Below are positions 55,406-63,779 of a DNA stretch of 64,000 bases, piece by piece. The notes under the pieces were generated by a model. That model was not told the DNA's origin. It saw nothing but the letters and a program-made list of their open reading frames with translations, and searched no databases. The DNA comes from Billgrantia azerbaijanica (lineage in GTDB: Bacteria; Pseudomonadota; Gammaproteobacteria; Pseudomonadales; Halomonadaceae): NCBI GenBank assembly GCA_004551485.1, contig SBLD01000002.1, positions 248,001 to 312,000 of the forward strand. The letters run 5' to 3'. Positions within the stretch are counted from its first letter, which is position 1. Every line of letters begins with the position of its first letter. Made by a program: the position numbers and the translations under genes.

Positions 55406-56139
55406 GGCAGGTGCTCCTCGGGCGGCGAAGGGCGGGAGCCGCGGGCGATGTCCGTCAGGCAGGCAGCCAGCGCCTCGGGGCACGACAGCATTGGGCAGTG
55501 CCCCGCGTCGGGCAGCCGCCGGTCGGCCCGGCTCCGCCACTCGGGGGCGAGCAGCGGGTCGCTGTCTCCGGCCAGGTGGTGAACGGGGCAGAGCGGCGCG
55601 CCGAGCCGGTCGCCGACATCCAGGCTGGCGAGCTGGGCGAGGCCGGCCTCGAGGGTCGCGATCTCGGCGCTGGGCGTCTCGCCGATCAGTTCTCGCAGCT
55701 GGCGCTGGGCATGGCGCGGCGCGGGTTCGCCCTGCAGCTGCCAGCGCAGGAAGTGCTGCCAGGTGGCGGCGGGGCGCCGGGCGAAGGCGCGGCGAAAGGC
55801 GCCCAGCTCGGCTACGGTGACGCCCTGCGGGTGGCAGAAGCGCGCGCCCATGCCGAGGCGCACCAGGGCCCGCGGGGCAGGCAGGTGGTCGAGCAGGCGC
55901 GTGGCCAGCAGCGCCCCGAGCGACCAGCCCGCCCACACCGCGTCGGCGGGCAGGGCGGGGGCCATGCGCTCGGCCAGCTCGGCCAGGTTGTCCGGGGCTG
56001 AAAGGGGTGGCGCTGCGGGATCGCCATAGCCGGGCCAGTCCGGTGTGCTCACCGCCAGATCCGCCGGCCAGTGGGAGGCCAGCGGCTGCCAGATGCGGGC
56101 GTCGATGCCCCAGCCGGAGAGCAGCACCAGGGCGGTCAT
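55402..56139 (-). CDS. bioH: Pimeloyl-ACP methyl ester carboxylesterase BioH
   Basis: BioH removes the methyl group from pimeloyl-ACP methyl ester, ending chain elongation for biotin. The 245-residue alpha/beta hydrolase has the nucleophile motif G-W-S-L-G (Ser73), an aspartate in A-G-D-S-D-P and a histidine in D-A-G-H-C-P-M, forming the triad. It overlaps bioF and bioC by ATGA at both ends. BioH inside the bio operon is the Pseudomonas arrangement; in E. coli the gene is elsewhere. Confidence 0.94.
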   Translation of the reverse strand: MTALVLLSGWGIDARIWQPLASHWPADLAVSTPDWPGYGDPAAPPLSAPDNLAELAERMAPALPADAVWAGWSLGALLATRLLDHLPAPRALVRLGMGARFCHPQGVTVAELGAFRRAFARRPAATWQHFLRWQLQGEPAPRHAQRQLRELIGETPSAEIATLEAGLAQLASLDVGDRLGAPLCPVHHLAGDSDPLLAPEWRSRADRRLPDAGHCPMLSCPEALAACLTDIARGSRPSPPEEHLP

Positions 56140-57296
56140 GGGCTCGGCTCCTCGCCCTGCAGCTGGGCAAGGGCCTCGAGCAGCCGCTCCAGGTCGCGCT
56201 CGCTGTGGGCGGCGGAGAGGGTGATGCGCAGGCGCGCCTGGCCGCGCGGCACCGTGGGCTCGCGGATCGCGCCGACCAGCAGGCCGGCCTCGCGCAGCCG
56301 CGTGGCCCAGCGCATGACCCGCTCGCTATCGCCCAGCACCAGCGGCTGGATGGGCGTCGGCGAGGGGGCCAGGGGCAGGTCGAGGCGCGCCGCCTCGGCG
56401 CGAAAGCGGGCGACGTGGGCGTTGAGTCGCGCGCGCCGTTCGGGCTCGGCGGCGAGGATGTCCAGCGCCGCCAGGGTGGCGGCGGCCACGCCCGGCGGCT
56501 GGGCCGTGGTGTAGACGTAGGGGCGGGCGAACTGGATCAGGTGCTCGATCAGCGCCGGGCTGCCGGCGACGAAGGCCCCGCCGGTACCCAGCGCCTTGCC
56601 CAGGGTGCCGACGAGGATCGGCACGGCCGCGACGCCTTGGGCACGGCCCACGCAGCCGTCGCCGTGATCGCCCAGCACGCCGAGGCCGTGGGCATCGTCG
56701 ATCATCAGCCAGGCGCCGTGCCGGGCGCTGCTCTCGGCCAGCCCGGCGACGTCGGCGACGTCGCCGTCCATGCTGAATACCCCGTCGCTGACCACCAGCT
56801 TGAGCGCGTCCGCGGGCGCGCGGCCCAGCAGGCGCTCCAGGTCGCGGCGGTCGCCGTGATGGAAGCGTCGCGAGCGCGCGCCGGCCAGCGCTGCGCCGTC
56901 GAGCAGCGAGGCGTGGTTGAGACGGTCCTGGAAGACCTCGGTGTGGCCGTCGCACAGCGCCTGCAGGGTGCCCAGGTTGGCCATGTAGCCGGTGGAGAAG
57001 AGCAGCGCCCGGGGGCGGCCAACGAGCTCCGCCAGGCGCGCCTCGAGCGCTTCGTGGACGGCGAGATGGCCGCTCACCAGGTGCGAGGCGCCGGCACCGG
57101 CGCCGTAGCGTTGCGCGCCGGCGGCCTGGGCCTCGGCCAGGCGTGGGTCGCGGGCCAGGCCCAGGTAGTCGTTGCCGGCGAAGTCGAGGGTGGCACCGGG
57201 GGCGTGGCAGCGGCGCTCGCGCCACAGCCCGCGGGCGTGGCGATCGGCTGCCCGCGCGGCGAGACGGGCGCTCCAGCTGGCCTGTGGCGACACCAT
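56136..57296 (-). CDS. bioF: 8-amino-7-oxononanoate synthase BioF
   Basis: BioF condenses pimeloyl-ACP with alanine to KAPA. The 386-residue alpha-oxoamine synthase has G-N-D-Y-L-G-L-A near residue 45, the glycine-rich S-T-G-Y-M-A-N, D-D-A-H-G-L-G-V-L-G and the PLP lysine in G-T-L-G-K-A-L-G. The start is 7 bases after the bioB stop, so the two are transcribed together. Confidence 0.96.
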   Translation of the reverse strand: MVSPQASWSARLAARAADRHARGLWRERRCHAPGATLDFAGNDYLGLARDPRLAEAQAAGAQRYGAGAGASHLVSGHLAVHEALEARLAELVGRPRALLFSTGYMANLGTLQALCDGHTEVFQDRLNHASLLDGAALAGARSRRFHHGDRRDLERLLGRAPADALKLVVSDGVFSMDGDVADVAGLAESSARHGAWLMIDDAHGLGVLGDHGDGCVGRAQGVAAVPILVGTLGKALGTGGAFVAGSPALIEHLIQFARPYVYTTAQPPGVAAATLAALDILAAEPERRARLNAHVARFRAEAARLDLPLAPSPTPIQPLVLGDSERVMRWATRLREAGLLVGAIREPTVPRGQARLRITLSAAHSERDLERLLEALAQLQGEEPSP

Positions 57297-57303
57297 GCGC
57301 GAC

Positions 57304-58410
57304 TCAGGCCTCGGTGGCGTCGTAGGCCAGGGCGGCGGCGCGGGCCTCGTCGGCCTGGCGTGCCATGGCCGCCTCCAGGCCCGCCTGGGCCTGGCTGTCG
57401 TCGGCGCAGCTCGCCCGCCGCTCGGGGTGCAGGCCGAGCTTGGCGAACAGGGCCCGGTCGCGCTCGGCCTGGGGATTGCCGGTGGTCAGCAGCTTGTCGC
57501 CGTAGAAGATGGAGTTGGCGCCGGCCAGGAAGGCGAGCGCCTGGGTCGACTCGCTCATCTGCTCGCGGCCGGCGGAGAGACGCACGTGACTTTTCGGCAT
57601 CAGGATGCGGGCGACGGCGATGGCGCGGATGAACTCGACGGGGTCGAGGTCTTCCACGTCCTCCAGCGGCGTGCCGGGCACCTTGATCAGCATGTTGATG
57701 GGTACCGATTCCGGGTGCGGGTCGAGGCGCACCAGCTGCTGGAGCAGGGCGGCACGGTCGCGCGGCGCCTCGCCCATGCCCAGGATGCCGCCGGAGCACA
57801 CCTTCATGCCCGCCTCGCGGACGTTGGCGAGCGTTTCCAGACGGTCGGCGTAGGTGCGAGTGGTGATGATCTCGCCGTAGTACTCCGGCGAGGTGTCGAG
57901 GTTGTGGTTGTAGTAGTCGAGGCCGGCCTCGGCCAGGCGGCCCGCCTGGTCGGTGTCGACCATGCCGAGCGTCATGCAGGTCTCGAGCCCCAGCGCCTTG
58001 ACCCGGCGCACCATCTCGAGCACCACCTCGAGGTCCTTGTCGCGGGGGCTGCGCCAGGCGGCGCCCATGCAGAAGCGGCTGGCGCCGGCGTCGCGGGCGG
58101 CCTGGGCCTGCTCCACCACCTTCTCGATCTCCAGCAGTTTCTCCTTGTCCAGCCCGGTGGCGTAGTGGCCCGACTGCGGACAGTACTTGCAGTCTTCCGG
58201 GCAGGCGCCGGTCTTGATGGAGAGCAGGGTGGAGACCTGCACGGCGTTGGCGTCGAAATGGCGACGGTGAACCTGCTGGGCGCGGAACAGCAGGTCGTTG
58301 AAAGGCAGCGCGAAGAGCGCCTCGATCTCGTCGAGGCGCCAGTCGTGGCGCACCGCGGCGGCGTCCGGGAGGTTCGCATCGGGGGCGGCGGCATGGGATG
58401 CTGGGGGCAT
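57304..58410 (-). CDS. bioB: Biotin synthase BioB
   Basis: BioB inserts sulfur into dethiobiotin by radical-SAM chemistry. The 368-residue protein has the radical-SAM motif C-P-E-D-C-K-Y-C (Cys70, Cys74, Cys77) and [13 protein letters not shown]. The arginine for the [2Fe-2S] cluster is likely in S-x-V-R-L-S-A-G-R. ATG 58410 ([10 protein letters not shown]) is my choice; ATG 58434 would add 8 residues. The C-terminal ~30 residues after the Asp-Asp-Ser-Gln region are a variable tail. A BirA-like operator lies about 70 bases upstream. Confidence 0.96.
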   Translation of the reverse strand: MPPASHAAAPDANLPDAAAVRHDWRLDEIEALFALPFNDLLFRAQQVHRRHFDANAVQVSTLLSIKTGACPEDCKYCPQSGHYATGLDKEKLLEIEKVVEQAQAARDAGASRFCMGAAWRSPRDKDLEVVLEMVRRVKALGLETCMTLGMVDTDQAGRLAEAGLDYYNHNLDTSPEYYGEIITTRTYADRLETLANVREAGMKVCSGGILGMGEAPRDRAALLQQLVRLDPHPESVPINMLIKVPGTPLEDVEDLDPVEFIRAIAVARILMPKSHVRLSAGREQMSESTQALAFLAGANSIFYGDKLLTTGNPQAERDRALFAKLGLHPERRASCADDSQAQAGLEAAMARQADEARAAALAYDATEA

Positions 58411-58432
58411 GATGGGCTCGCTTGAGGTCAAC

Positions 58433-59200
58433 ATGGATGAGGAGGTCAGGTTGACGAACAGGGTAGGGCGTCGGCGGCCATTGTCAACCGGGCTATTGGA
58501 TTGGGTTGACCGGGAGCTGCGTCGCGCCCTGCCCGGGCGCTGCGCCTTCTGCCTGGGGGCGGGCGAGAGGGGATGCCCCTGGTGCGCGCCCTGTTTCGCC
58601 GCGCTGCCGTGGAACCAGCCCGCTTGCCCGTGCTGCGGCGAGCCCGGCGTCGACGGGCTGGCGGGGCGTATTTGCGGCGCCTGCCTGCGCGAGCCGCCGG
58701 GCTTTGCGCGCACGCAGGCACCGCTGCGCTATGTGGGGGAGGTTGCCGGGTTGATGCAGCGCTTCAAGTTCCAGGCCTCGCCGCGGGCCGGTACGGTGCT
58801 GGTGGCGCTGCTCGAGGCGGGCCTGCCGGCCGAGCGGCGCGCCTGGCCCGAGGCGTTGGTGGCGGTGCCGCTGCACCCTCGGCGAGCGCGGGCGCGCGGC
58901 TTCGACCAGGCGCACTGGCTCGCCTCGCGTCTGGCGCGACGGCTGGCGCTGCCGATGGTGCGTGCCGTGCGCCGGCGCGACACGCGCAGCCAGCGCGGGC
59001 TGGATCGCGCCGGGCGGCGTCGCAACCTGCGACACGCCTTTGCAGTCGAGCGGGCCCTGCCGCGGCGCGTGGTGCTGCTCGACGACGTGATGACCACCGG
59101 CAGCACCCTGGACGCCCTGGCACGCGCCTGTCGGGAGTCGGGGGCCGAGGAGGTCGAGGTCTGGGCCGTGGCGCGCACGCCGCGTCACGACCTCTGTTAG
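58433..59200 (+). CDS. comF: ComF family phosphoribosyltransferase-like protein
   Basis: ComF/GntX proteins combine an N-terminal zinc-finger-like cysteine cluster with a type I phosphoribosyltransferase fold. They are linked to DNA uptake or use in some species. Cysteine pairs C-A-F-C, C-P-W-C, C-P-C-C and C-G-A-C are visible before residue 90, and the PRPP loop [13 protein letters not shown] is near the end. The ATG at 58433 has GAGG 5 bases upstream and gives 255 residues, but it then covers the bio operator and overlaps the bioB start region. A TTG at 58496 would give 234 residues. The start is uncertain. Confidence 0.85.
   Translation: MDEEVRLTNRVGRRRPLSTGLLDWVDRELRRALPGRCAFCLGAGERGCPWCAPCFAALPWNQPACPCCGEPGVDGLAGRICGACLREPPGFARTQAPLRYVGEVAGLMQRFKFQASPRAGTVLVALLEAGLPAERRAWPEALVAVPLHPRRARARGFDQAHWLASRLARRLALPMVRAVRRRDTRSQRGLDRAGRRRNLRHAFAVERALPRRVVLLDDVMTTGSTLDALARACRESGAEEVEVWAVARTPRHDLC
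58481..58512. promoter_or_regulatory. BirA-like biotin operator with bioB promoter
   Basis: TTGTCAACC (58481-58489), 14 bases and GGTTGACCG (58504-58512) form a gapped palindrome. It matches the known proteobacterial BirA box pattern TTGTAAACC-N14-16-GGTTTACAA in arm position and spacing. On the minus strand the left arm reads GGTTGACAA and contains a perfect TTGACA -35 (58482-58487). TACCCT lies 16 bases downstream as a weak -10, about 50 bases before bioB. Biotinyl-BirA would therefore block bioB transcription. The operator lies inside the longer version of comF. Confidence 0.6.
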
Positions 59201-59232
59201 GATGGCGCGCTGGACCCTGCGGAGCGATCACG

Positions 59233-60216
59233 ATGTCCCCAACTCATCCCTTTGCCGAGCTGTCGCCTGCCCGCGTGGTGGCAGCCGTGGAGTCGCTCGG
59301 CTTCTGGCTGCCCGGCGAGCCCTTCACGCTGAACAGCTACGAGAATCGGGTCTTTCTGCTGCACGACGACGAGCGCCGGCGCTGGGTGGTCAAGTTCTAC
59401 CGGCCCGGGCGCTGGGTGGACGCCGAGATCCGCGAAGAGCATGCCTTTCTCCACGAACTGGTCGAGGCGGGCGTGGCCGTGGCGGCCCCCTGGCGCGATG
59501 CCGCGGGCGAGAGCCTGCATCACGCCGAGGGCTTCCGCCTGGCGCTCTTTCCGCAGTTGCCGGGGCAGGCCCCGGAGCTGGAGAATCCGGCCCACCTCTT
59601 TGCGCTGGGCGAGCTCATCGGCGCCGTGCACGCCGTCGGGGCGCGCGCGCCCTTCGTGCACCGCGGGCGCATGGACCTGGACGCCATGGTGCGCCAGGCC
59701 AGCGAACGGGTGCTCGCCGGCCCGTGGCTGGACCGCCAGCAGCGCCGCGCCTATGCCCGGGTCAGCGAGGCCCTGCACGCCGCCCTGGCGCCGTACGCTT
59801 GGCCCGCCGAGCGGGCGATCCGCGTGCACGGCGACTGCCACCTGGGCAATATCCTCGGTCGCGACGATACCTTTGGCCTGGTCGACTTCGACGACTGCCT
59901 GATGGCGCCGGCCGTGCAGGACCTGTGGATGCTGCTGACCGCCGAGCACGAGGCGGAGTGGCAGATGCAGCTCTCGGAGGTGGTCGAGGGATACGAACAG
60001 CATCGCGACTTCGATCGCCGCGAGCTGCGCCTGATCGAGCCGCTGCGCACCCTGCGGTTGATGCGCCACAGCGCCTGGCTGGTGGCGCGCTGGGACGATC
60101 CCGCCTTCCCCTTGGCCTTTCCGTGGCTGGCCGATTCGGGCTACTGGGAGGGGCACATCCGCCAGCTCGAACAGCAGCGCCAGGCGCTGGAGCGTGCGCC
60201 GCGCTGGCTGGCCTGA
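59233..60216 (+). CDS. srkA: Stress response serine/threonine kinase SrkA (YihE)
   Basis: SrkA is a eukaryote-like kinase of the choline-kinase/APH fold that protects cells from stress-induced death in E. coli. The 327-residue length equals that of the E. coli protein. Typical segments are L-N-S-Y-E-N-R-V, V-V-K-F-Y-R-P-G-R-W (ATP-site lysine), I-R-V-H-G-D-C-H-L-G-N-I (catalytic loop) and V-D-F-D-D-C (metal-binding). It lies 32 bases after comF on the same strand. Confidence 0.95.
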   Translation: MSPTHPFAELSPARVVAAVESLGFWLPGEPFTLNSYENRVFLLHDDERRRWVVKFYRPGRWVDAEIREEHAFLHELVEAGVAVAAPWRDAAGESLHHAEGFRLALFPQLPGQAPELENPAHLFALGELIGAVHAVGARAPFVHRGRMDLDAMVRQASERVLAGPWLDRQQRRAYARVSEALHAALAPYAWPAERAIRVHGDCHLGNILGRDDTFGLVDFDDCLMAPAVQDLWMLLTAEHEAEWQMQLSEVVEGYEQHRDFDRRELRLIEPLRTLRLMRHSAWLVARWDDPAFPLAFPWLADSGYWEGHIRQLEQQRQALERAPRWLA

Positions 60217-60240
60217 CGAGGGCGATGTCGTGATGGGGGG

Positions 60241-60263
60241 TGCCCGCACGCTCGGTGCGGGCA
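60241..60263. terminator. Hairpin between srkA and the unknown exported protein gene
   Basis: TGCCCGCAC (60241-60249) and GTGCGGGCA (60255-60263) form a perfect 9-bp stem with a GCTCG loop in the gap between two convergent genes. No T-run follows, so termination strength is uncertain. Confidence 0.5.
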
Positions 60264-60271
60264 GCGGGACG

Positions 60272-60832
60272 TCACTGGTCGTCGGGATCCGGGCGCTCGG
60301 CGGGCAGGGGATTGGCCACGCCCTCGCCTTCGGCCTGGCGGCGCTGGCGATTGATCTCCGCCGAGGGGTTGGCCTGCTCCTCGAGGGCCAGCGGGCTGGC
60401 CAGCTGCAGCAGGAAGGGCGTGTCCGGGGTGAGCTCACAGCGTTCCCCGTCGCAGGCGGCGGCCACGCCGTAGCTGCCATCGCTCTCGTAGGCGGCCGCG
60501 GAGAGCTCGCCGGTGTAGATCTCGCTGTCGCCGCCCTCGGCCTCGATGCAGGTGAGGGCCTCGGTGGTGATGCGGATGCGCTCGCCATCGAGGCGTGCAT
60601 CGCCGACCAGCACGCAGTATTCGGGCAGTTCGTGCGTGGCCGCGTCGTACCCGCTGACCGGATGCAGCAGGATGTCGTCCCGGCGCGCTTGTTCGGGATC
60701 GAGGGTGAGGCGGTCGATGACGGTGACGGCCACCTGCGCATCGGCGGGCAATTCCAGGGTATCGGCAACGGTGGTCGCCGGCAGGGCCAGCAGGCCCAGC
60801 GCGGCCAGCAGTGCGGTAGGAGTCTTGATCAT
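60272..60832 (-). CDS. Exported protein of unknown function
   Basis: I do not recognise this 186-residue protein. It has a clear signal peptide (residues 1-23, hydrophobic A-L-L-A-A-L-G-L-L-A-L-P-A ending T-V-A-D), so it is probably periplasmic. The mature part has four cysteines (E-Y-C-V, L-T-C-I, A-A-C-D-G-E-R-C), which could form two disulfides. The last ~40 residues are hydrophilic and rich in Gln, Glu, Pro and Arg. The C-V-L-V-G...R-I-x-I...L-T-C pattern loosely resembles the beta domain of VirB10/TraB-type proteins, but too weakly for a call. The start at 60832 is supported by the signal peptide. It is convergent with srkA and divergent from folE. Confidence 0.8.
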   Translation of the reverse strand: MIKTPTALLAALGLLALPATTVADTLELPADAQVAVTVIDRLTLDPEQARRDDILLHPVSGYDAATHELPEYCVLVGDARLDGERIRITTEALTCIEAEGGDSEIYTGELSAAAYESDGSYGVAAACDGERCELTPDTPFLLQLASPLALEEQANPSAEINRQRRQAEGEGVANPLPAERPDPDDQ

Positions 60833-61018
60833 CGCAGGCTCTCGCTGAAGACAGCGCGCAGGGCGCCATGAAACGAAGGCCGCGAGTTTATCATAGCTCG
60901 TCGTGGCCCAGCAGAGGGCGCTTCGTCGCAGGGTGTCGCGACGGGCATCCCTTGAGGCGTTTGTGGTCGGCGGCCGGCTTGGCCTTGCGCTAGAATAGGG
61001 GCCCAAACAGGCTTTCAA

Positions 61019-61056
61019 TTGTACGAAACCTTGTTTCTGTATAAAATTTGTATAAA
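61019..61056 (+). promoter_or_regulatory. folE promoter region with direct repeat
   Basis: An AT-rich stretch holds TTGTAC (61019-61024) and TATAAA (61040-61045) with a 15-base spacer. A second TATAAA follows at 61051-61056. TGTATAAA is thereby repeated exactly 11 bases apart (61038-61045, 61049-61056), one helical turn. It lies about 60 bases before folE in the divergent gap with the unknown exported protein gene. Confidence 0.5.
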
Positions 61057-61116
61057 CGTGGCCGGGCCACCACGGCTGCTCTCGGCACACGCTCGCAACT
61101 GGCACGGGGCCTGACC

Positions 61117-61674
61117 ATGACCGAAGAACTCGCCAACCACTACCGCCAGATCCTTCTCGAACTGGGAGAGGATCCCGATCGCGAGGGGCTGCGTGACACC
61201 CCGAAGCGGGCCGCCAAGGCCATGCAATTCCTCAACCGCGGCTACACCCAGCGTCTCGAGGAGATCATCAACGGGGCGGTTTTCGCCTCGGAGACCGACG
61301 AGATGGTGCTGGTCAAGGACATCGAGCTCTACTCGATGTGCGAGCACCATCTGTTGCCGTTCATCGGCAAGTGCCACATTGCCTACCTGCCCAACGGCAA
61401 GGTGCTGGGGCTCTCCAAGTTCGCCCGCATCGTCGACATGTTCGCCCGGCGCATGCAGATCCAGGAGAACCTCACCCGCCAGATTGCCGAGGCGGTGCAG
61501 CAGGTGACCGATGCCCGTGGCGTGGCCGTGGTGATCGAGGCACGCCACCTGTGCATGATGATGCGCGGCGTAGAGAAGCAGAACTCCAGCATGACCTCGT
61601 CGGTGATGCTGGGGGCCTTCCGCGAGAACCAGCCGACACGTCAGGAGTTCCTCACCCTGGTCAACGGTCGCTGA
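61117..61674 (+). CDS. folE: GTP cyclohydrolase I (type IA)
   Basis: FolE converts GTP to dihydroneopterin triphosphate, the first step of folate and pterin synthesis. The 185-residue protein has zinc ligands in [10 protein letters not shown] (Cys75, His78) and R-H-L-C-M-M-M-R-G (Cys146). Also present are G-L-S-K-F-A-R-I-V and [10 protein letters not shown]. The ATG at 61117 is the family start; the frame is open upstream to 61048. folX follows after 67 bases, and its product acts on the FolE product. Confidence 0.97.
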   Translation: MTEELANHYRQILLELGEDPDREGLRDTPKRAAKAMQFLNRGYTQRLEEIINGAVFASETDEMVLVKDIELYSMCEHHLLPFIGKCHIAYLPNGKVLGLSKFARIVDMFARRMQIQENLTRQIAEAVQQVTDARGVAVVIEARHLCMMMRGVEKQNSSMTSSVMLGAFRENQPTRQEFLTLVNGR

Positions 61675-61741
61675 TCCGCCGAGGCGCTATGCTCATCGCT
61701 CTCGCGGCCACGACGGTCCATCACTCACAGGGAGATTGCCC

Positions 61742-62152
61742 ATGGCGCTTCACGTTCTCGATGATCAGCACCTCGACCATGACCTGGCGACCATCCGCAT
61801 CAAGAACCTCCGGCTGCGCACCTACATCGGCATCAAGGAGGAGGAGCTCAACAACCGCCAGGACGTGGTGATCAATGCCGTGATCCGCTACCGCGCCGAC
61901 AAGGCCGTGGCGTTCAACCACATCGAGCAGGCTCTCAACTACCGCACCATCACCAAGGCGGTGATTGCCCTCGTCGAGGGCAACCGCTTCCTGCTGCTGG
62001 AGCGCATGACCCGCGAGGTCCTCGACCTGATCATGGACCACGAGCCGGTGCTCACCGCCCAGGTAGAGATCGACAAGCCCCATGCCCTGCGTTTTGCCGA
62101 CTCGGTCTCCATCACGCTCTCCGCCAGTCGCGAGCCGCGCCGCCCGCGGTGA
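61742..62152 (+). CDS. folX: Dihydroneopterin triphosphate 2'-epimerase FolX
   Basis: FolX epimerises dihydroneopterin triphosphate to the monapterin form. The 136-residue protein has the FolB/FolX fold with [27 protein letters not shown] and the aldolase-type E-I-D-K-P-H-A-L-R. The strong match to E. coli FolX (N-N-R-Q-D, L-N-Y-R-T) rather than FolB decides the call. The ATG at 61742 has AGGGAG 8 bases upstream. A folE-folX pair suggests tetrahydromonapterin synthesis, as in Pseudomonas, although folM is not next to it. Confidence 0.93.
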   Translation: MALHVLDDQHLDHDLATIRIKNLRLRTYIGIKEEELNNRQDVVINAVIRYRADKAVAFNHIEQALNYRTITKAVIALVEGNRFLLLERMTREVLDLIMDHEPVLTAQVEIDKPHALRFADSVSITLSASREPRRPR

Positions 62153-62257
62153 AGAAGCGTCTTGCGCGACGGCCGTGCGGTGGTTGGTGTAGCGGCGGCT
62201 TTACGCTTAGCATGAGGGGAACCGACAACGAGGTCGCCAAGCGGCCGGGAGACACCC

Positions 62258-63715
62258 ATGGAAGCCCTCAAGGAAACGCAGCTCTACTGTCCCTTTGCCT
62301 ATATCGACGGCAGCTGGGTCGCCGCCGACAGCGGCGAGCAGATCGACGTCATCAACCCCGCCACCGGTGACTCCTTCGGTAACGTCCCGCGGCTCGGGCG
62401 TGCCGAGACCGAGCGTGCCATCGCCGCCGCCGATGCGGCCCTGCCGGCCTGGAAGGGGCTCACCGCCCAGGAGCGGGCCGACATCCTCATGAAATGGCAC
62501 GACCTGATGTTCGAGCATCAGGACGACCTGGCCATGATCATGACCCATGAACAGGGCAAGCCGCTCAAGGAGGCGGCCGGCGAGATCGCCTATGCGGCGA
62601 GTTTCCTGCGCTGGTTCGCCGAGGAGGCGCGGCGCGTCTACGGCGAGACCGTGCCCGCCGCCAAGCCCAACCAGCGCATCGTGGTCACCAAGCAGCCGGT
62701 GGGCGTGGTGGGCGCCATCACCCCCTGGAACTTCCCGGCGGCGATGATCACCCGCAAGGCCGGGGCGGCGCTCGCGGCCGGCTGTACCTTCGTGGTCAAG
62801 CCGGCCAGCCAGACGCCCTTCTCGGCTACCGCCCTGGCGCTGCTCGCCGAGCGCGCCGGGGTGCCGCGCGGCGTCTTCAACGTGGTGCCGGGCCGTGCCG
62901 CCGAGATCGCCGCGGCACTCACCGAGTCGCCGCTGGTGCGCAAGATCACCTTCACCGGCTCCACCGAGGTGGGGCGTCAGTTGATGGAGCAGGCCGCCCA
63001 GCACGTGCAGAAGATCTCGCTGGAGCTCGGCGGCAACGCGCCCTTCATCGTCTTCGAGGATGCCGACCTCGACGCGGCGGTGGAGGGCGCCATGGCCGCC
63101 AAGTTCCGTAACGGCGGCCAGACCTGCGTGTGCACCAACCGCTTCCTGGTGCAGTCCAGCGTGGTCAACGCCTTCTGCGAGAAGCTCGCGGTGGCCATGA
63201 ACAGCGAGCTCAAGGTGGGCGACGGCATGCAGCCCAACATCAACATCGGCCCGCTGATCGACGACCGCGCCGTGGCCAAGGTGAGCGAGCACGTCCACGA
63301 TGCCGTGGACCATGGCGCCGAGCTGCTGCTGGGCGGCCACCCCCATCCGCTGGGCGGCAACTTCTTCACGCCGACGCTGATCAGCTTCGCCACCCGCGAC
63401 ATGAAGGTGGCCCACGAGGAGACCTTCGGGCCCCTGGCGGCGGTGTTCCCCTTCGAGGACGAGGAGGACGCCGTGCAGATGGCCAACGACACCCCGTACG
63501 GGCTGGCCTCCTACTTCTACACCCGCGACCTGGGGCGCATGTGGCGCGTCGCCGACGCCCTGGAGTACGGCATGGTGGGCATCAACGCCGGGCTGATCTC
63601 CAACGCCGCCGCGCCCTTCGGCGGGGTCAAGGAGTCGGGCCTCGGCCGTGAGGGCGGCCACCAGGGGCTGGAGGAGTTTCTGGAGACCAAGTACCTGTGC
63701 ATCGACCTGGGCTAA
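62258..63715 (+). CDS. gabD: Succinate-semialdehyde dehydrogenase (GabD type)
   Basis: This 485-residue NAD(P)+-dependent aldehyde dehydrogenase is of the GabD family, which oxidises succinic semialdehyde from 4-aminobutyrate to succinate. It has T-P-W-N-F-P near residue 155, the catalytic glutamate in L-E-L-G-G (Glu256) and the nucleophile in G-Q-T-C-V-C (Cys290). The neighbouring Cys292 is also seen in GabD enzymes, where it can take part in redox regulation. No gabT lies nearby, so the substrate assignment rests on family resemblance; glutarate semialdehyde is an alternative. Confidence 0.88.
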   Translation: MEALKETQLYCPFAYIDGSWVAADSGEQIDVINPATGDSFGNVPRLGRAETERAIAAADAALPAWKGLTAQERADILMKWHDLMFEHQDDLAMIMTHEQGKPLKEAAGEIAYAASFLRWFAEEARRVYGETVPAAKPNQRIVVTKQPVGVVGAITPWNFPAAMITRKAGAALAAGCTFVVKPASQTPFSATALALLAERAGVPRGVFNVVPGRAAEIAAALTESPLVRKITFTGSTEVGRQLMEQAAQHVQKISLELGGNAPFIVFEDADLDAAVEGAMAAKFRNGGQTCVCTNRFLVQSSVVNAFCEKLAVAMNSELKVGDGMQPNINIGPLIDDRAVAKVSEHVHDAVDHGAELLLGGHPHPLGGNFFTPTLISFATRDMKVAHEETFGPLAAVFPFEDEEDAVQMANDTPYGLASYFYTRDLGRMWRVADALEYGMVGINAGLISNAAAPFGGVKESGLGREGGHQGLEEFLETKYLCIDLG

Positions 63716-63731
63716 TAGTGAGCGCAGTACC

Positions 63732-63762
63732 AAAAAACCCGCGACCTGGTCGCGGGTTTTTT
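63732..63762. terminator. Intrinsic terminator between gabD and purH
   Basis: AAAAAACCCGCGAC (63732-63745) pairs with GTCGCGGGTTTTTT (63749-63762) around a CTG loop. T-runs are present on both strands, so it can stop both convergent transcripts. Confidence 0.92.
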
Positions 63763-63779
63763 GTCGGGCAGTGGGCTGC

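Noticed and set aside
61031-61060. LexA-like CTGT box upstream of folE
   Set aside because: CTGTATAAA is not followed by ACAG at the required spacing, and the pattern is a direct repeat rather than a palindrome.
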